Part shown: positions 43,992 to 53,725 of the stretch, piece by piece | Layout: every line of letters begins with the position of its first letter | Numbering within the stretch: the stretch's first letter is position 1 | Source of the DNA: Streptomyces sp. Ru71 | Lineage (GTDB): Bacteria; Actinomycetota; Actinomycetes; Streptomycetales; Streptomycetaceae | Assembly (NCBI RefSeq): GCF_002920535.1 | Contig: NZ_PQSS01000039.1 | Coordinates: forward strand, 1 to 64,000 | Direction: 5' to 3' | Length of the DNA: 64,000 nucleotides | Translations under genes and position numbers: made by a program | The notes under the pieces: model-generated | Database searches by the model: none | What the model was told of the DNA's origin: nothing | The model's input: the letters and a program-made list of their open reading frames with translations, nothing else

Positions 43992-46549
43992 ACGCCTCCC
44001 TGCGCCTGAGCGTGGCCGGCCTGCGCGCCCACAAGCGGCGCTTCGCCGGCACCTTCCTCGCCGTCTTCCTCGGCGTGGCCTTCCTCGCCGGCACCCTCGT
44101 CATGGGCGACACCCTGCGCGCCAGCTTCGACTCCATGTTCGGCAGTGCCACCGCCGGCACCGATGCCGTGGTCCGCAGCGCCGACGCCATCACCACACCC
44201 GGCGAGAGCCAGGGCGTACGGCAGCCCGTGCGCACCGACCTGGTGAGGAGGATCGAGGGCGTGCCCGGTGTCGCCGCGGCCGCCCCGAACATCCAGGGCG
44301 CCGGCCAGCTCGTCGGCAGCGACGGCAAGCCCGTCGGCGGCCAGGGCCCGCCCACCCTGGCCGGCAACTGGATCACCGACCCGCGGCTCAACCCGTACAC
44401 CCTCGCCGAGGGCCGCGTCCCACGGAAGCCGGGCGAGGTCGTCGTCAACCGGGGCGCCGCGAAGAAGGGCGGACTGCACCTCGGCGACACCACGGTTCTG
44501 CGCACGCCCGACCCGGTCCGGGTGCGGATCGTGGGCCTGGCGACCTTCGGCGGCGCGGACGGCATGGCCCAGGTGACCTTCACCGGGATGACGCAGGCCG
44601 ACGCGGAGAAGTACCTCACCGCGCGGCCCGGCCAGGCGGCGAGCATCCAGGTGCGCGGGGACGCCGGGGTGAGCGAGCGTCAGCTCGTCGAGCGGCTCAC
44701 GCCCGTGCTGCCGCACGGCGTCGAGGCCATCACCGGGCAGGAGTCGGCGCAGGAGAACACCGACATGATCTCCAGTCAGTTCCTGACCCTCTTCACCACC
44801 TTCCTCCTCGTGTTCTCCGGGGTCGCCCTGCTGGTCGCGACCTTCTCCATCCACAACACCTTCGCCATCGTCGTCGCCCAGCGCACCCGCGAGAACGCCC
44901 TGCTGCGCGCGCTCGGCGCCTCCCGCCGCCAGATCACCGCGACCACCCTCGCCGAGGCGAGCGCCGTCGCCGTGACCGCCTCGCTCGCCGGCCTCGCGGG
45001 CGGCATCGGCATCGCCGCCGGGCTGCAGGCCCTGTTCCCGGCCATCGGGTTCCCCTTCCCGGACGGCGGACTGGTGATCGGCGCCCTGTCGATGGCGCTG
45101 CCCCTGGCCGTCGGCGTGCTGGTCTGCCTCGGCTCCGCGCTGCTGCCCGCCCTACGCGCCGGGCGCACCGCCCCGCTGGCCGCGCTGCGCGAGACGGCCG
45201 TCGACACCTCCGGCGCCTCCCGGTCGCGGGCAGCCGCCGGAGCGGCGCTGATCGTGCTGGCCGCCGCCGCGACGCTCACCGGCGTCCTGCTCTCGCCGTC
45301 CGTGTGGCTCGCGGGCGCGGGCGCGCTGCTGGCCCTGGCCGCGTTCGTGGTCCTCGGCCCGGTCGCCGCCGGCACCGCCGTACGCCTGCTCGGCGGCCCG
45401 CTGGACCGGCTGCGCGGGGTGACCGGCTCCCTCGCCCGGCGCAACGCGCTGCGCAGCCCGAAGCGCACCGCGGCCACCGCGGGGGCGCTGATGATCGGCG
45501 TGGCGGTGGTGTCCCTGTTCACCGTCTTCGGCGCCTCGCTGAAGGCGACCATGGACCAGACCGTCTCCCGGTCCTTCGCCGGCGACGTCGCGGTGAGCAC
45601 CCCCTCGTTCGGGGCGGGCGGCAGCGGCCTCAGCCCGAAACTGGCTCCCGCCGTCGCCCGGCTGCCCGAGGTGGACACGGCCGTCGGGCTCGGCAGGGGA
45701 GTGGCCCAGGTCGACGGGAAGGGACGGGCGCTGACCGTCACCGACCCGGCCGCCCTGGCGCGCACCTTCGACCTCGGCACCGTACGCGGCGACCTGCGCG
45801 CCCTGGGCGGCGACGGCATCGCCGTCACCCGCGCGGAGGCCGACCGGCAGGGCCTGGAGACCGGGGACACCGCCGAACTCACCTTCACCGACGGGGTGAG
45901 GAAGCCCTTCACCGTCCGCGCGGTCTACGGCCGCTCAGAACTGGCCGGCGACTACGTCATCACCCGCGCGGCCTGGGCCCCGCACCGCACGCAGGACTCC
46001 GACACCCTCCTCGCCGTCTCCTTCAAGGACGGCGTGAGCCAGGACGCGGGCAAGGCGGCCGTGCAGAAGGTCGCCGCGCGCTACGGCGACCCCGAGGTGC
46101 AGACACGCGACGAGTACGCGCAGTCCTCGGCGGGCGGGATCGACATGATGCTCACCCTGGTCTACGCGCTGCTCGCGCTCGCGGTGCTGATCGCCCTGCT
46201 CGGTATCGCCAACACGCTGACGCTGGCGATCCACGAGCGCACCCGCGAACTCGGTCTGCTGCGGGCCGTCGGCCAGACCCGGGCCCAGCTGCGGGCCATG
46301 GTTCGCTGGGAGTCGGTGCTGGTGGCCGCGTTCGGCACGGTCGGCGGGCTCGGGCTCGGCGGCTTCCTCGGCTGGGTGCTGGTGCGCGCCTCCGACGGCG
46401 CGTCGGACAGCGCGTTCGCCTTCGCGCTGCCGCCCGGCCGGCTCGCGGTGGTGGCCCTGGTGGGGCTCGCGGCCGGTGCCCTGGCGGGGCTCAGGCCGGC
46501 CCGGCGGGCGGCCCGCCTGGACGTGCTGCGGGCCATCGCCACCGAGTGA
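43988..46549 (+). CDS. FtsX-like permease (ABC transporter)
   Basis: Membrane protein of 853 residues with two FtsX-like domains (membrane segments near 20-45, 270-400, 430-470 and 720-845) and two extracytoplasmic MacB-like loops (about 50-260 and 500-700). It works with the upstream ATPase. Substrate is unknown; the neighbours offer a SHOCT protein and a small secreted protein as candidates, by inference. Confidence 0.9.
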   Translation: MNASLRLSVAGLRAHKRRFAGTFLAVFLGVAFLAGTLVMGDTLRASFDSMFGSATAGTDAVVRSADAITTPGESQGVRQPVRTDLVRRIEGVPGVAAAAPNIQGAGQLVGSDGKPVGGQGPPTLAGNWITDPRLNPYTLAEGRVPRKPGEVVVNRGAAKKGGLHLGDTTVLRTPDPVRVRIVGLATFGGADGMAQVTFTGMTQADAEKYLTARPGQAASIQVRGDAGVSERQLVERLTPVLPHGVEAITGQESAQENTDMISSQFLTLFTTFLLVFSGVALLVATFSIHNTFAIVVAQRTRENALLRALGASRRQITATTLAEASAVAVTASLAGLAGGIGIAAGLQALFPAIGFPFPDGGLVIGALSMALPLAVGVLVCLGSALLPALRAGRTAPLAALRETAVDTSGASRSRAAAGAALIVLAAAATLTGVLLSPSVWLAGAGALLALAAFVVLGPVAAGTAVRLLGGPLDRLRGVTGSLARRNALRSPKRTAATAGALMIGVAVVSLFTVFGASLKATMDQTVSRSFAGDVAVSTPSFGAGGSGLSPKLAPAVARLPEVDTAVGLGRGVAQVDGKGRALTVTDPAALARTFDLGTVRGDLRALGGDGIAVTRAEADRQGLETGDTAELTFTDGVRKPFTVRAVYGRSELAGDYVITRAAWAPHRTQDSDTLLAVSFKDGVSQDAGKAAVQKVAARYGDPEVQTRDEYAQSSAGGIDMMLTLVYALLALAVLIALLGIANTLTLAIHERTRELGLLRAVGQTRAQLRAMVRWESVLVAAFGTVGGLGLGGFLGWVLVRASDGASDSAFAFALPPGRLAVVALVGLAAGALAGLRPARRAARLDVLRAIATE

Positions 46550-46604
46550 CGCGGGGGAGCGGTACGTCCCACCGCTCCCGGCGCCCGGTCGGCGCGGTGC
46601 CTCA

Positions 46605-46638
46605 CCGCCCGGTCAGCCGACAACGGCCGACCGGGCGG
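46605..46638. terminator. Hairpin at the convergent end of FtsX and the regulatory ATPase genes
   Basis: CCGCCCGGTC (46605-46614) and GACCGGGCGG (46629-46638) form a perfect 10-bp stem with a 14-base loop. It spans the 3' end of the minus-strand gene. No T tract. Confidence 0.5.
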
Positions 46639-47203
46639 GAGCGTGCGCGTGCGCGGGGGCGGGCTCGTCGACCACGGGCGCCGCGGAGGCCACGGGTGCG
46701 ACGGGCCCCACAGGGCCCACGGGCTCGACGGCGACCTCGACGAACCGGGGTTCCGCGGCCGTGCGCCGCGGGGCGCGGGCCGGCCGGGCCGGTGCGGAGG
46801 CGGGCGTGGGCAGGGTGAACCACACGACCTTGCCGTCCTCGCCCTCCGGACGCGCTCCCCAGCTCTCGCTGACGGCGGCGACCATGGCGAGGCCCCGCCC
46901 ACAGGTGGCGTCCGTGTCCGTCTGCTGGTCGGTGTCCAGGACCGGCAGACGTGGATCGCGGTCCCGGACGGAGACGACGAGCTGCGACGGCAGCAGCTCG
47001 ATCTCCACGGTGCATGTCTTGTCGGGCTCGGCGTGCTGGTGGACGTTGGTGAGCAACTCGGTCACACCGAGCGTCGCCCGGTCTATCAGTGGGTCCAGAT
47101 GCCAGTAGCGCAACTGCGCAGATACGATTCTGCGGACTTGGCCGATCCGCGACGGCAGGGCCTGGAGCTCCACCGTGCAGTGCCTGCTCGGGTAACTGAT
47201 CAC
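46613..47203 (-). CDS. Anti-sigma-factor-like ATP-binding protein (HATPase_c)
   Basis: Product of 196 residues. The N-terminal 120 residues form a GHKL ATPase like that of RsbW-type anti-sigma factors, with the N-box LGVTELLTNVHQHA, then the G1 motif DRDPRLP and G2 GRGLAMVAAVSESWG. The last 70 residues are a Pro/Ala/Val-rich tail. Streptomyces carries many such regulators; the partner sigma factor is unknown. GTG 47203 was chosen since the ISYPSRHC start is family-like and GGGGAG lies upstream. The 204 bases upstream (47204-47407) hold its promoter and no gene. Confidence 0.82.
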   Translation of the reverse strand: MISYPSRHCTVELQALPSRIGQVRRIVSAQLRYWHLDPLIDRATLGVTELLTNVHQHAEPDKTCTVEIELLPSQLVVSVRDRDPRLPVLDTDQQTDTDATCGRGLAMVAAVSESWGARPEGEDGKVVWFTLPTPASAPARPARAPRRTAAEPRFVEVAVEPVGPVGPVAPVASAAPVVDEPAPAHAHAPARSAVVG

Positions 47204-47407
47204 GGCTGCGACTCCCCGACGTGAGGTCCGGAAGAACACGGAGGACGGATCTTCAGCAGGACGCCTGCGTGACACTGCCGCCTGCTGTCGTGGCCGGCGG
47301 GCTGGTTCGCAGCGTTGTCGCCGGTAAACCCTAAGTGACGTGACACCAGCGTGACCCAGGGGATGCGGTCCCGCAACTCGCCGCGACCGATCGCCTGCGC
47401 TGCGTGG

Positions 47408-47731
47408 TCAGCCGGTGCGCCCGGCCGCCCCGTGCACGGCCCGGCGGAACGGGCGTGCCGCCGGTGAGCCCGGCACGCCCGGGGCGGGGTCGTTCTCACC
47501 CAGCGTCAGCAGGTGACGCCGGCCGCCGAGGACGGCCGACGCACGCCCGCGCGGGGCGAGGAAGGGGCTGCTCACGCGCGTCGGTCGCACCGGGGCGCCG
47601 GCGATCTCACTGCCCTGGCCGGTGGGCAACCCCGGCCCGCCGCCGCTGATCCGGATCCGGCCGGCCCGGGTGAGCGAGCGCGCTCCCGTGTCGATCCGCA
47701 CGTCCGTGGCCGTGAACTCCGGCTCCGCCAT
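47408..47731 (-). CDS. Small conserved hypothetical protein
   Basis: Product of 107 residues. It begins MAEPEFTATDVRIDTGARSL and has RIRISGGG, then APVRPTRVSSPFLAPRGRASA and LLTLGENDPAP. I know similar small proteins in other Streptomyces genomes but no function. The ATG at 47731 has AGGGGG upstream; the 173-residue longer frame was rejected. Nothing marks it as secreted or membrane-bound. Confidence 0.6.
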   Translation of the reverse strand: MAEPEFTATDVRIDTGARSLTRAGRIRISGGGPGLPTGQGSEIAGAPVRPTRVSSPFLAPRGRASAVLGGRRHLLTLGENDPAPGVPGSPAARPFRRAVHGAAGRTG

Positions 47732-48086
47732 GCCGACCTGCCCCCTTGCGCGTGTGGTGATCCGGCCACGCCCCGTCAGGCACACGTGGCTCCCGACCCG
47801 TCCGGCCCGAGGGCCGTGGGCTGCGTCACGTCCGGAAGTCTGCCCGCCGAGTCCGCCGAGCACCAGGGTGCGACAGCGCCTCCCGGCGCACTGGCCGAAT
47901 GCGCCCCCCACGTCACGGCAGGTGCGCACGCCTGCGCCGGGGGCCGGTTCGCACGTGCGTGCCCCAGGGCGGCTTTGAGCCGCCCAAAGAGGCGTTTATG
48001 CAGGTGAGAAGTGGTGCGAGGGGTGCTTATCATCGGTGTGTCGGCCGCGCGACGCGCCGTCGGCGCGAAGTGTGAGGAGCACTGTC
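47732..48086. other. Intergenic region upstream of Cds1-like gene
   Basis: This 355-base divergent gap has no convincing gene. The segment at 47990-48060 contains a CTTATCATC stretch and may hold the promoter of the PLP gene. Nothing more is visible. Confidence 0.4.
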
Positions 48087-49211
48087 GTGAGCACCATCGA
48101 GCACACCCCGACCGGCGCCACCCTGGACGTCGACCGCAGCGACGCCGCCTACCGCGACTGGCTGAAAGAAGCGGTCCGCAAGGTCCAGGCCGACCACAAC
48201 CGCTCGGCCGACACCCACCTGCTGCGCTTCCCGCTGCCCGAGCACTGGGGCATCGACCTGTACCTCAAGGACGAGTCGACCCACCCCACCGGCAGCCTCA
48301 AGCACCGCCTCGCCCGCTCGCTGTTCCTCTACGGCCTGTGCAACGGCTGGATCCGCCCGGACCGCCCGGTGATCGAGGCGTCCAGCGGGTCGACGGCCGT
48401 GTCGGAGGCGTACTTCGCCAAGCTGATCGGCGTGCCGTTCGTCGCGGTGATGCCGCGTACGACGAGCGCCGAGAAGATCCGCCTGATCGAATTCCACGGC
48501 GGCCGCTGCCACTTCGTGGACGACCCGCGCACGATGTACGAGGAGTCCGCCCGCCTCGCGGCCGACACCGGCGGCCACTACATGGACCAGTTCACCTACG
48601 CCGAACGGGCCACGGACTGGCGCGGCAACAACAACATCGCCGAATCCATCTTCCGCCAGCTGGAGTTGGAGCGGTTCCCGGAACCGGCGTGGATCGTCGC
48701 GACGGCCGGCACCGGCGGCACGTCCGCGACCATCGCGCGCTATGTGCACTACATGCAGTACGACACCCGGATCTGCGTCGCCGACCCGGAGAACTCCTGC
48801 TTCTTCGAGGGCTGGACCACCGGCGATCCGGACGTCACCTGCGACTGCGGCTCGCGGATCGAGGGGATCGGCCGGCCGCGCATGGAACCGAGCTTCGTGC
48901 CGGGCGCCGTCGACCGCATGATGAAGGTCCCCGACGCGGCCTCCGTCGCCGCCGTACGCGCCCTGGAGCGGGCCATCGGCCGCAAGGCGGGCGGCTCGAC
49001 CGGCACCGGCCTGTGGAGCGCGCTGAAGATCGTCGCCGACATGGTCGCGCAGGGCCGCCACGGCAGCGTCGTCACCCTGCTGTGCGACCCCGGCGACCGC
49101 TACCTGGACAAGTACTACTCCGACACCTGGCTCAGGGAACAGGGCCTGGACATCGCCCCGTACGCCGAGGCCATCGACTCCCTGCTGGCGACCGGGGTGT
49201 GGCCGGACTGA
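48087..49211 (+). CDS. PLP-dependent cysteine desulfhydrase/cysteine synthase family protein (Cds1-like)
   Basis: Fold-type II PLP enzyme of 374 residues. The PLP Lys is in STHPTGSLKHR, the phosphate loop in TAGTGGTSATIAR, and SSGSTAVSEAYFAK is the substrate Asn/Ser/Thr loop. It resembles Mycobacterium Rv3684 (Cds1), an L-cysteine desulfhydrase that releases H2S, pyruvate and ammonia, more than CysK or CysM, as the ASSGSTAVSEAYFAK and CDCGSRIEGIGRP stretches suggest. GTG start with GAGGAG upstream. Catalytic type is inferred. Confidence 0.82.
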   Translation: MSTIEHTPTGATLDVDRSDAAYRDWLKEAVRKVQADHNRSADTHLLRFPLPEHWGIDLYLKDESTHPTGSLKHRLARSLFLYGLCNGWIRPDRPVIEASSGSTAVSEAYFAKLIGVPFVAVMPRTTSAEKIRLIEFHGGRCHFVDDPRTMYEESARLAADTGGHYMDQFTYAERATDWRGNNNIAESIFRQLELERFPEPAWIVATAGTGGTSATIARYVHYMQYDTRICVADPENSCFFEGWTTGDPDVTCDCGSRIEGIGRPRMEPSFVPGAVDRMMKVPDAASVAAVRALERAIGRKAGGSTGTGLWSALKIVADMVAQGRHGSVVTLLCDPGDRYLDKYYSDTWLREQGLDIAPYAEAIDSLLATGVWPD

Positions 49212-49265
49212 GGGCGACGGTGGGCTCCGCGGCGGAGCTGCCCGCCGGGGCGGGGGCGATGCGCG

Positions 49266-49646
49266 TCAGGGGCCGCCGAGCTCGGCGATGAGGTCCTCGT
49301 CCCGCATGCCGGGCAGGGCGTATCCCTCGTCCTCGTCCCACGGCACGTCCTCGCCGTCGATGTGCACGCTCCATGCGGCCCTCGGCACCGCCCGGCGCAA
49401 CTCGGTCAGCGAGTCCAGGACATGGGCGATCACCGGCAACAGCCGCCCCGGTCGCTTCGGTAGCTTGGTCGACCCGGCCAGTACCTGGTCCGGCTCGCCG
49501 CCACCGCCGGTGTACAAGTACAGGCTCTCCTCGTCGGCGTACGGGAACGACTCCAGGTGGGCGCGGGTGATCCGCTCGACCTCGGCCCTCTCGGCCTCGG
49601 TCAGCGGCGTCTCACGGCGCGCGTGGTAATAGAGGGACACGCTCAT
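49266..49646 (-). CDS. Conserved hypothetical protein
   Basis: Product of 126 residues beginning MSVSLYYHARRETPLTEAERAEVERI, with YLYTGGGGEPDQVLAGSTKLP and WSVHIDGEDVPWDEDEG. Acidic and soluble. No recognised domain, but the composition and family-like start suggest a real gene found in other Streptomyces. Convergent with the Cds1-like gene. Confidence 0.65.
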   Translation of the reverse strand: MSVSLYYHARRETPLTEAERAEVERITRAHLESFPYADEESLYLYTGGGGEPDQVLAGSTKLPKRPGRLLPVIAHVLDSLTELRRAVPRAAWSVHIDGEDVPWDEDEGYALPGMRDEDLIAELGGP

Positions 49647-49685
49647 GCGGTGAGCCTAAGGGCCGGGTACGACAACGCCCCCGGT

Positions 49686-50156
49686 CTAACCCGCCAGCCG
49701 CCGGTCCAGTGCCGTCACCGCGCCCCGGAACGACCGGGCCAGACCCGGGCGGGCCGCGCCCAGAGCCAGACGGAAGGGGAGCGTGCCGTCGGCGGCGAAC
49801 GTCCACTGGACGCGGGTGCCGGTGCCGGACGGCGTCAGACGCCACTCCTCCAGCAGGGCCCGGCAGCCCGGCGCGTTGGTCACGTCGACGCGGTAGGCGT
49901 ACACCTCCGGCTCCTTCGCCGCGAGGATCGTCTCCAGGAAGCGCGTCCCGCCGCGCAGCCGCACCTCCCGGCGCGCACCGTCGTCGAACGGCCGGACCAG
50001 TGCCACCGCCCAGAACCACTCGGACCAGCCCGGTACGTCCTCGGCCAGCGCCCCGTACACCCGCTGAGGACCGGCCGTGATCTCCTGGGCGAAGACATGC
50101 CGTACGGCAGCCGTGCCGGTGAAGTCGAGCCCCACCGGGCGCAGACGGTGAGCCAT
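49686..50156 (-). CDS. SRPBCC (polyketide cyclase/START-like) family protein
   Basis: Product of 156 residues with the helix-grip fold: AVRHVFAQEITAGPQRVYGALAEDVPGWSEWFWAVALVRPF, then GTRFLETILAAKEPEVYAYRV and the final helix ARSFRGAVTALDRRLAG. Members bind small hydrophobic molecules; ligand unknown. ATG 50156 with a purine-rich site (AAGGGGG) upstream. Divergent from nothing close; DeoR is 58 bases upstream on the same strand. Confidence 0.8.
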   Translation of the reverse strand: MAHRLRPVGLDFTGTAAVRHVFAQEITAGPQRVYGALAEDVPGWSEWFWAVALVRPFDDGARREVRLRGGTRFLETILAAKEPEVYAYRVDVTNAPGCRALLEEWRLTPSGTGTRVQWTFAADGTLPFRLALGAARPGLARSFRGAVTALDRRLAG

Positions 50157-50214
50157 GGGTGCATCCCCCTTCGCAGCGGCCCGCGTTCGGGCCGTCACGA
50201 TATCTGGCGGACCG

Positions 50215-51060
50215 TCAGTTGTCTGCGGCCCGCACGGGTTCGCCGTCCTCTTCCGGCTCACCCGCGACCACCAGCCGCACATGCTCGGAGATCTCCGCGC
50301 GTGCCTCCCGCGGCAGCCCGGCATCCGTCACCCAGGTGTCCACCTGGTCCAGCTTCGCGAACGAACTCAGACCCACCGTGCCCCACTTGGTGTGGTCCGC
50401 GACCACGACGACGCGCCGCGCCGACCGCACCAGCCGGCGGTTCGTCTCCGCCTCAGCGAGGTTCGGCGTGGACAGCCCGGCCTCCGCCGATATCCCGTGC
50501 ACCCCGAGGAACAGCACATCGAAGTGGAGCGCCGCGATCGCCTGGTCGGCCACCGGACCCACCAGCGAGTCGGACGGCGTGCGCACTCCACCGGTGAGCA
50601 CCACCGTGGCCGCCCCCTGCCGGGGCCCGGACGTGCGCTGCGCCGCGTGGAAGACGTCGGCGACCCGGACCGAGTTGGTCACCACGGTCAGATCCGGCAC
50701 GTCCAGCAGCCGGTGCGCCAGCGCGTACGTCGTCGTACCCCCCGACAGGGCGATCGCGCTGCCCGGCGCCACCAACTCGGCCGCCGCCCGCGCGATGTCC
50801 TCCTTCGCCGTCAGCTCCAGACCGGACTTGGCCTCGAACCCCGGCTCGTGCGTGCTCGCCTCGACCACCGGCACCGCGCCGCCGTGCACCTTCTCCAGCA
50901 CACCCTGCCGGGCCAGCGCGTCCAGGTCACGGCGGACCGTCATGTCCGACACGCCGAGCTTGCGGGTCAGCTCGTTGACCCGGACCCCGCCACGCCGCCG
51001 GACCTCGTCCACGATCAGGGCACGTCGCTGCTCCGCGAGGAGGTTCTGATTCTCACTCAC
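50215..51060 (-). CDS. DeoR family transcriptional regulator
   Basis: Product of 281 residues. The N-terminal winged helix is AEQRRALIVDEVRRRGGVRVNELTRKLGVSDMTVRRDLDAL, and the sensor domain includes ALSGGTTTYALAHRL, VVTNSVRVADVF and GTVGLSSFAKL. No sugar gene lies next to it, so its target is not clear. GTG 51060 (VSENQNLLAEQRR) was chosen over a much longer frame. The 297 bases to the next gene hold its promoter. Confidence 0.9.
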   Translation of the reverse strand: MSENQNLLAEQRRALIVDEVRRRGGVRVNELTRKLGVSDMTVRRDLDALARQGVLEKVHGGAVPVVEASTHEPGFEAKSGLELTAKEDIARAAAELVAPGSAIALSGGTTTYALAHRLLDVPDLTVVTNSVRVADVFHAAQRTSGPRQGAATVVLTGGVRTPSDSLVGPVADQAIAALHFDVLFLGVHGISAEAGLSTPNLAEAETNRRLVRSARRVVVVADHTKWGTVGLSSFAKLDQVDTWVTDAGLPREARAEISEHVRLVVAGEPEEDGEPVRAADN

Positions 51061-51357
51061 GTGACGCTCCGGTCCTTTCGCCTCAAGCCGCCGTCCGCTC
51101 CGACACGCCCGGCGCACCCGCCGCGACGAGGAGCTTGTCCGCCCGGGTGTGCGGACGTCCCATCCTCGCACGTCGCCGTGGACCGCGCGCCACCCGCCCG
51201 GCCCGTCGCGCACATGCCATCCTGATGTCGTCGGCCCGGTTCGCCGCCGCACGGATCGGGGAGATTTGGTGACGGAGGGTACAGGACCCGCCCGCGGCGG
51301 AGATCCTGGTCCCGGCACACGACAGCCGACGGCGGCACCACGGGGGAAGTGCGGACA

Positions 51358-53712
51358 GTGGAACGCGCGCAATCAACGGCCCTGGAACTCCTCGTCCACG
51401 GAGTCGGGGGCGCCACACCCGAGAAGATGCTGGGCGATCCGCGCACGGTACGGATCACCGGCGACGACACGGCCGCCGTCTTCCGGCGGGCCGGCGACGT
51501 GGACGCCGAGCAGCGTCCGGGCGACTACCGCGGCAAACCCGTGCCCGAGGCGTACGTGTGGTGCAACCTCACCTCCGGCAACGGCACCCGCGCCCTGTGG
51601 CTGCTGCTCCTGCCGTTCATGGTCGTCAACCTCGCCCACTGGATGCGGCCCTCCGCCCACGGCCGCCGGCGCACCGTGCGCCTGTACGGGCTGCTGGTGC
51701 GCCTCGCCGGGCTGACCCTGACGGTGCTGCTGGTGGCGGCCGCCTGCGAGGTGGCCCTCGACCTCGCCGCCTGGCAGTGCGCCGGCACCCCCGACTGCGC
51801 GCGGCGGCACTCCTGGCTCGGCTTCCTGTCGCCCACCGAGTCCGCGGGCGGCTGGTGGAGCCGGCCGGGACGCCGCCTCGCGCTCGCCGCGCTCGTCCCC
51901 GCCGCCCTCACCGGACTGCTGTGGTACCTGTCCCTGCGCACCTGGAACGCCTACGAGGCCACCGAGCCGATGGACCGCCCCGTCGAACCCGACGAGGCGA
52001 TCGGCCGCACCGCCCTGAGCCGGCCCGGCTTCTGGTACGGGCGCCGCCTGGTGGCCCGGCTGCGCGCCGCCCACACCGCCGCCGGACTGCTGACGGTGGC
52101 CGCCGCCGTGGGGTCGGCCGCGGCGCGCTTCGACCGGCGGCCCGGCGGCCCCGCAGTCCTGAACCTGCTCGGCTGGCTGCTTCAGGGCGCGATCGTGGCC
52201 GGGGCGGTGACCGTGGTGTGGGTCGTGTGCCGCCGCGGCCGCACCGAACGCCGCAAGGACCGGGCCCTCGACGCCCACCTCGTGCGGTGGCTGCCGCTGG
52301 CCGCCCTGCTGCTCCTCCTCGCGGCCGCGGTGTACGCGGGATGGGAACGGCCGGGCTGGCGGTCGGCCGGCCGGCTTCCGGGCAACGCGACCTTCGGCGG
52401 CATCACCCTCGTCCAGAGCCTGCTCGTCGTCGTCCTCGGCGTGGTCGCCCACCTGCTGCACCGCACCCGGCCCGACCGGCGTGCCGCGATGCGGGGCCTC
52501 GGCGGACCGGCCGTCGCGATGCTCGCCTGCGCCCTGGGCGGTGTGATCTCCGGCGGCGTGTCGCAGCGGGTGGCCGACTGGCTGGACGGCACCGGCGCCT
52601 CCCTGCCCGGCCCGCCCGTGCTGCTCACCTGGCAGGCCTCCGTCATCCCGCCGCTGCTGGTGGTGGTGCTCGCCCTGTGCGGCTGGCTCGCGCGCCGCGC
52701 CTGGAGGCTGCGCCGCGCGGAGATGGCCGCCGTCGAGCGCGACTACCACGGCGAGGCCGGCGACACAGCCCTGACCCGCCGTATCGCCACCACGCGCGCA
52801 CTGGCCTCGCTCACCGACCGCGCACCCCGGATCGTCGCGATCACCTCCGTCACCACGCTGCTGCTCGGCGCCGCCGCCCTCGTGGGCGCGCTGGGCAGCG
52901 GGAAGACCCCGGTGGGCGCCGCGCGCGACGCGCACCCCTTCGTGCAAGGCGCCGCCGAGACCGCGCAGGCGCTGGGGTCCTGGCTGATAGGGCTGGGCTT
53001 CCTGCTGTTCGTCACCTGGGGCCGGCGTGCCTACAAGGACGCCTCCGCCCGGCGCACCATCGGCATCCTGTGGGACGTCGGCACCTTCTGGCCGCGCGCC
53101 GCCCACCCCTTCGCACCACCCTGCTACGCCGAGCGCGCGGTGCCGGACCTGACCTGGCGGATGGCCACCTGGACCCGGGCCACCGGCGGCAGCCTGGTGA
53201 TCTCCGGGCACTCCCAGGGCAGCGTGCTCGCAGCGGCCGCGGCCTGGCAGCTGCCACCGTCCGCCCGCAAGCGGGTGGCCCTGCTGACCTACGGCTCCCC
53301 GATCGAGCGCCTCTACGGCCGCTGGTTCCCCGCCCACTTCGGGACCGCCGCGCTCGCCTCGCTGCACCACGACGTCGACCGCTGGCGCAACCTCCACCGG
53401 CTCACCGACCCCATCGGCGGCCCCGTGCGGCTGACCGGCGCCGGCGGCCCCGAGGTCGACCGGGAACCCCTGAAGGACCCCCTGTCCTACGGCCGCACCG
53501 CACTGCACCCGCTGCCCGCGCCCATCCTCGGCCACTCCGACTACCAGGCCGACCCGGCCTTCGCCGAGGAACGCCGGCAGCTGCTGGCCCGGCTGCGGCA
53601 CGCGGAGCCCGCCGTGCCGGACGGCATGGGCGAGGCCCCGGCGCCCGGCGCACCCGGGGTGCCGCCGCAGCGGCCGCAGGACGACGGCGACCGGGCCGCG
53701 GAGAGCACCTGA
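51358..53712 (+). CDS. Large multi-pass membrane protein with split alpha/beta-hydrolase (lipase-like) motifs
   Basis: Product of 784 residues. The N-terminus carries LELLVHGVGGATPEKM, which looks like the oxyanion-hole strand of an alpha/beta-hydrolase. About eight or more membrane segments follow between residues 80 and 560. The C-terminal domain has LVISGHSQGSVLAAAAA with Ser619 as candidate nucleophile, YGSPIERLYGRWFPAHFG, and a possible His in ILGHSDYQADP. The halves may form one catalytic fold around a membrane insert. The substrate could be a lipid. Start: GTG 51358 has GGGGGAAG eight bases upstream; GTG 51349 is too close. Confidence 0.8.
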   Translation: MERAQSTALELLVHGVGGATPEKMLGDPRTVRITGDDTAAVFRRAGDVDAEQRPGDYRGKPVPEAYVWCNLTSGNGTRALWLLLLPFMVVNLAHWMRPSAHGRRRTVRLYGLLVRLAGLTLTVLLVAAACEVALDLAAWQCAGTPDCARRHSWLGFLSPTESAGGWWSRPGRRLALAALVPAALTGLLWYLSLRTWNAYEATEPMDRPVEPDEAIGRTALSRPGFWYGRRLVARLRAAHTAAGLLTVAAAVGSAAARFDRRPGGPAVLNLLGWLLQGAIVAGAVTVVWVVCRRGRTERRKDRALDAHLVRWLPLAALLLLLAAAVYAGWERPGWRSAGRLPGNATFGGITLVQSLLVVVLGVVAHLLHRTRPDRRAAMRGLGGPAVAMLACALGGVISGGVSQRVADWLDGTGASLPGPPVLLTWQASVIPPLLVVVLALCGWLARRAWRLRRAEMAAVERDYHGEAGDTALTRRIATTRALASLTDRAPRIVAITSVTTLLLGAAALVGALGSGKTPVGAARDAHPFVQGAAETAQALGSWLIGLGFLLFVTWGRRAYKDASARRTIGILWDVGTFWPRAAHPFAPPCYAERAVPDLTWRMATWTRATGGSLVISGHSQGSVLAAAAAWQLPPSARKRVALLTYGSPIERLYGRWFPAHFGTAALASLHHDVDRWRNLHRLTDPIGGPVRLTGAGGPEVDREPLKDPLSYGRTALHPLPAPILGHSDYQADPAFAEERRQLLARLRHAEPAVPDGMGEAPAPGAPGVPPQRPQDDGDRAAEST

Positions 53713-53725
53713 GCGGCCGCGGCCT

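Noticed and set aside
42284..44854. An 856-residue minus-strand frame
   Set aside because: It lies antisense to the secreted, SHOCT, ABC and FtsX genes, and its Arg/Gly/Ala composition is that of a high-GC shadow.
47732..48086. Cysteine-responsive riboswitch
   Set aside because: No known riboswitch fold or conserved core could be recognised in this gap.
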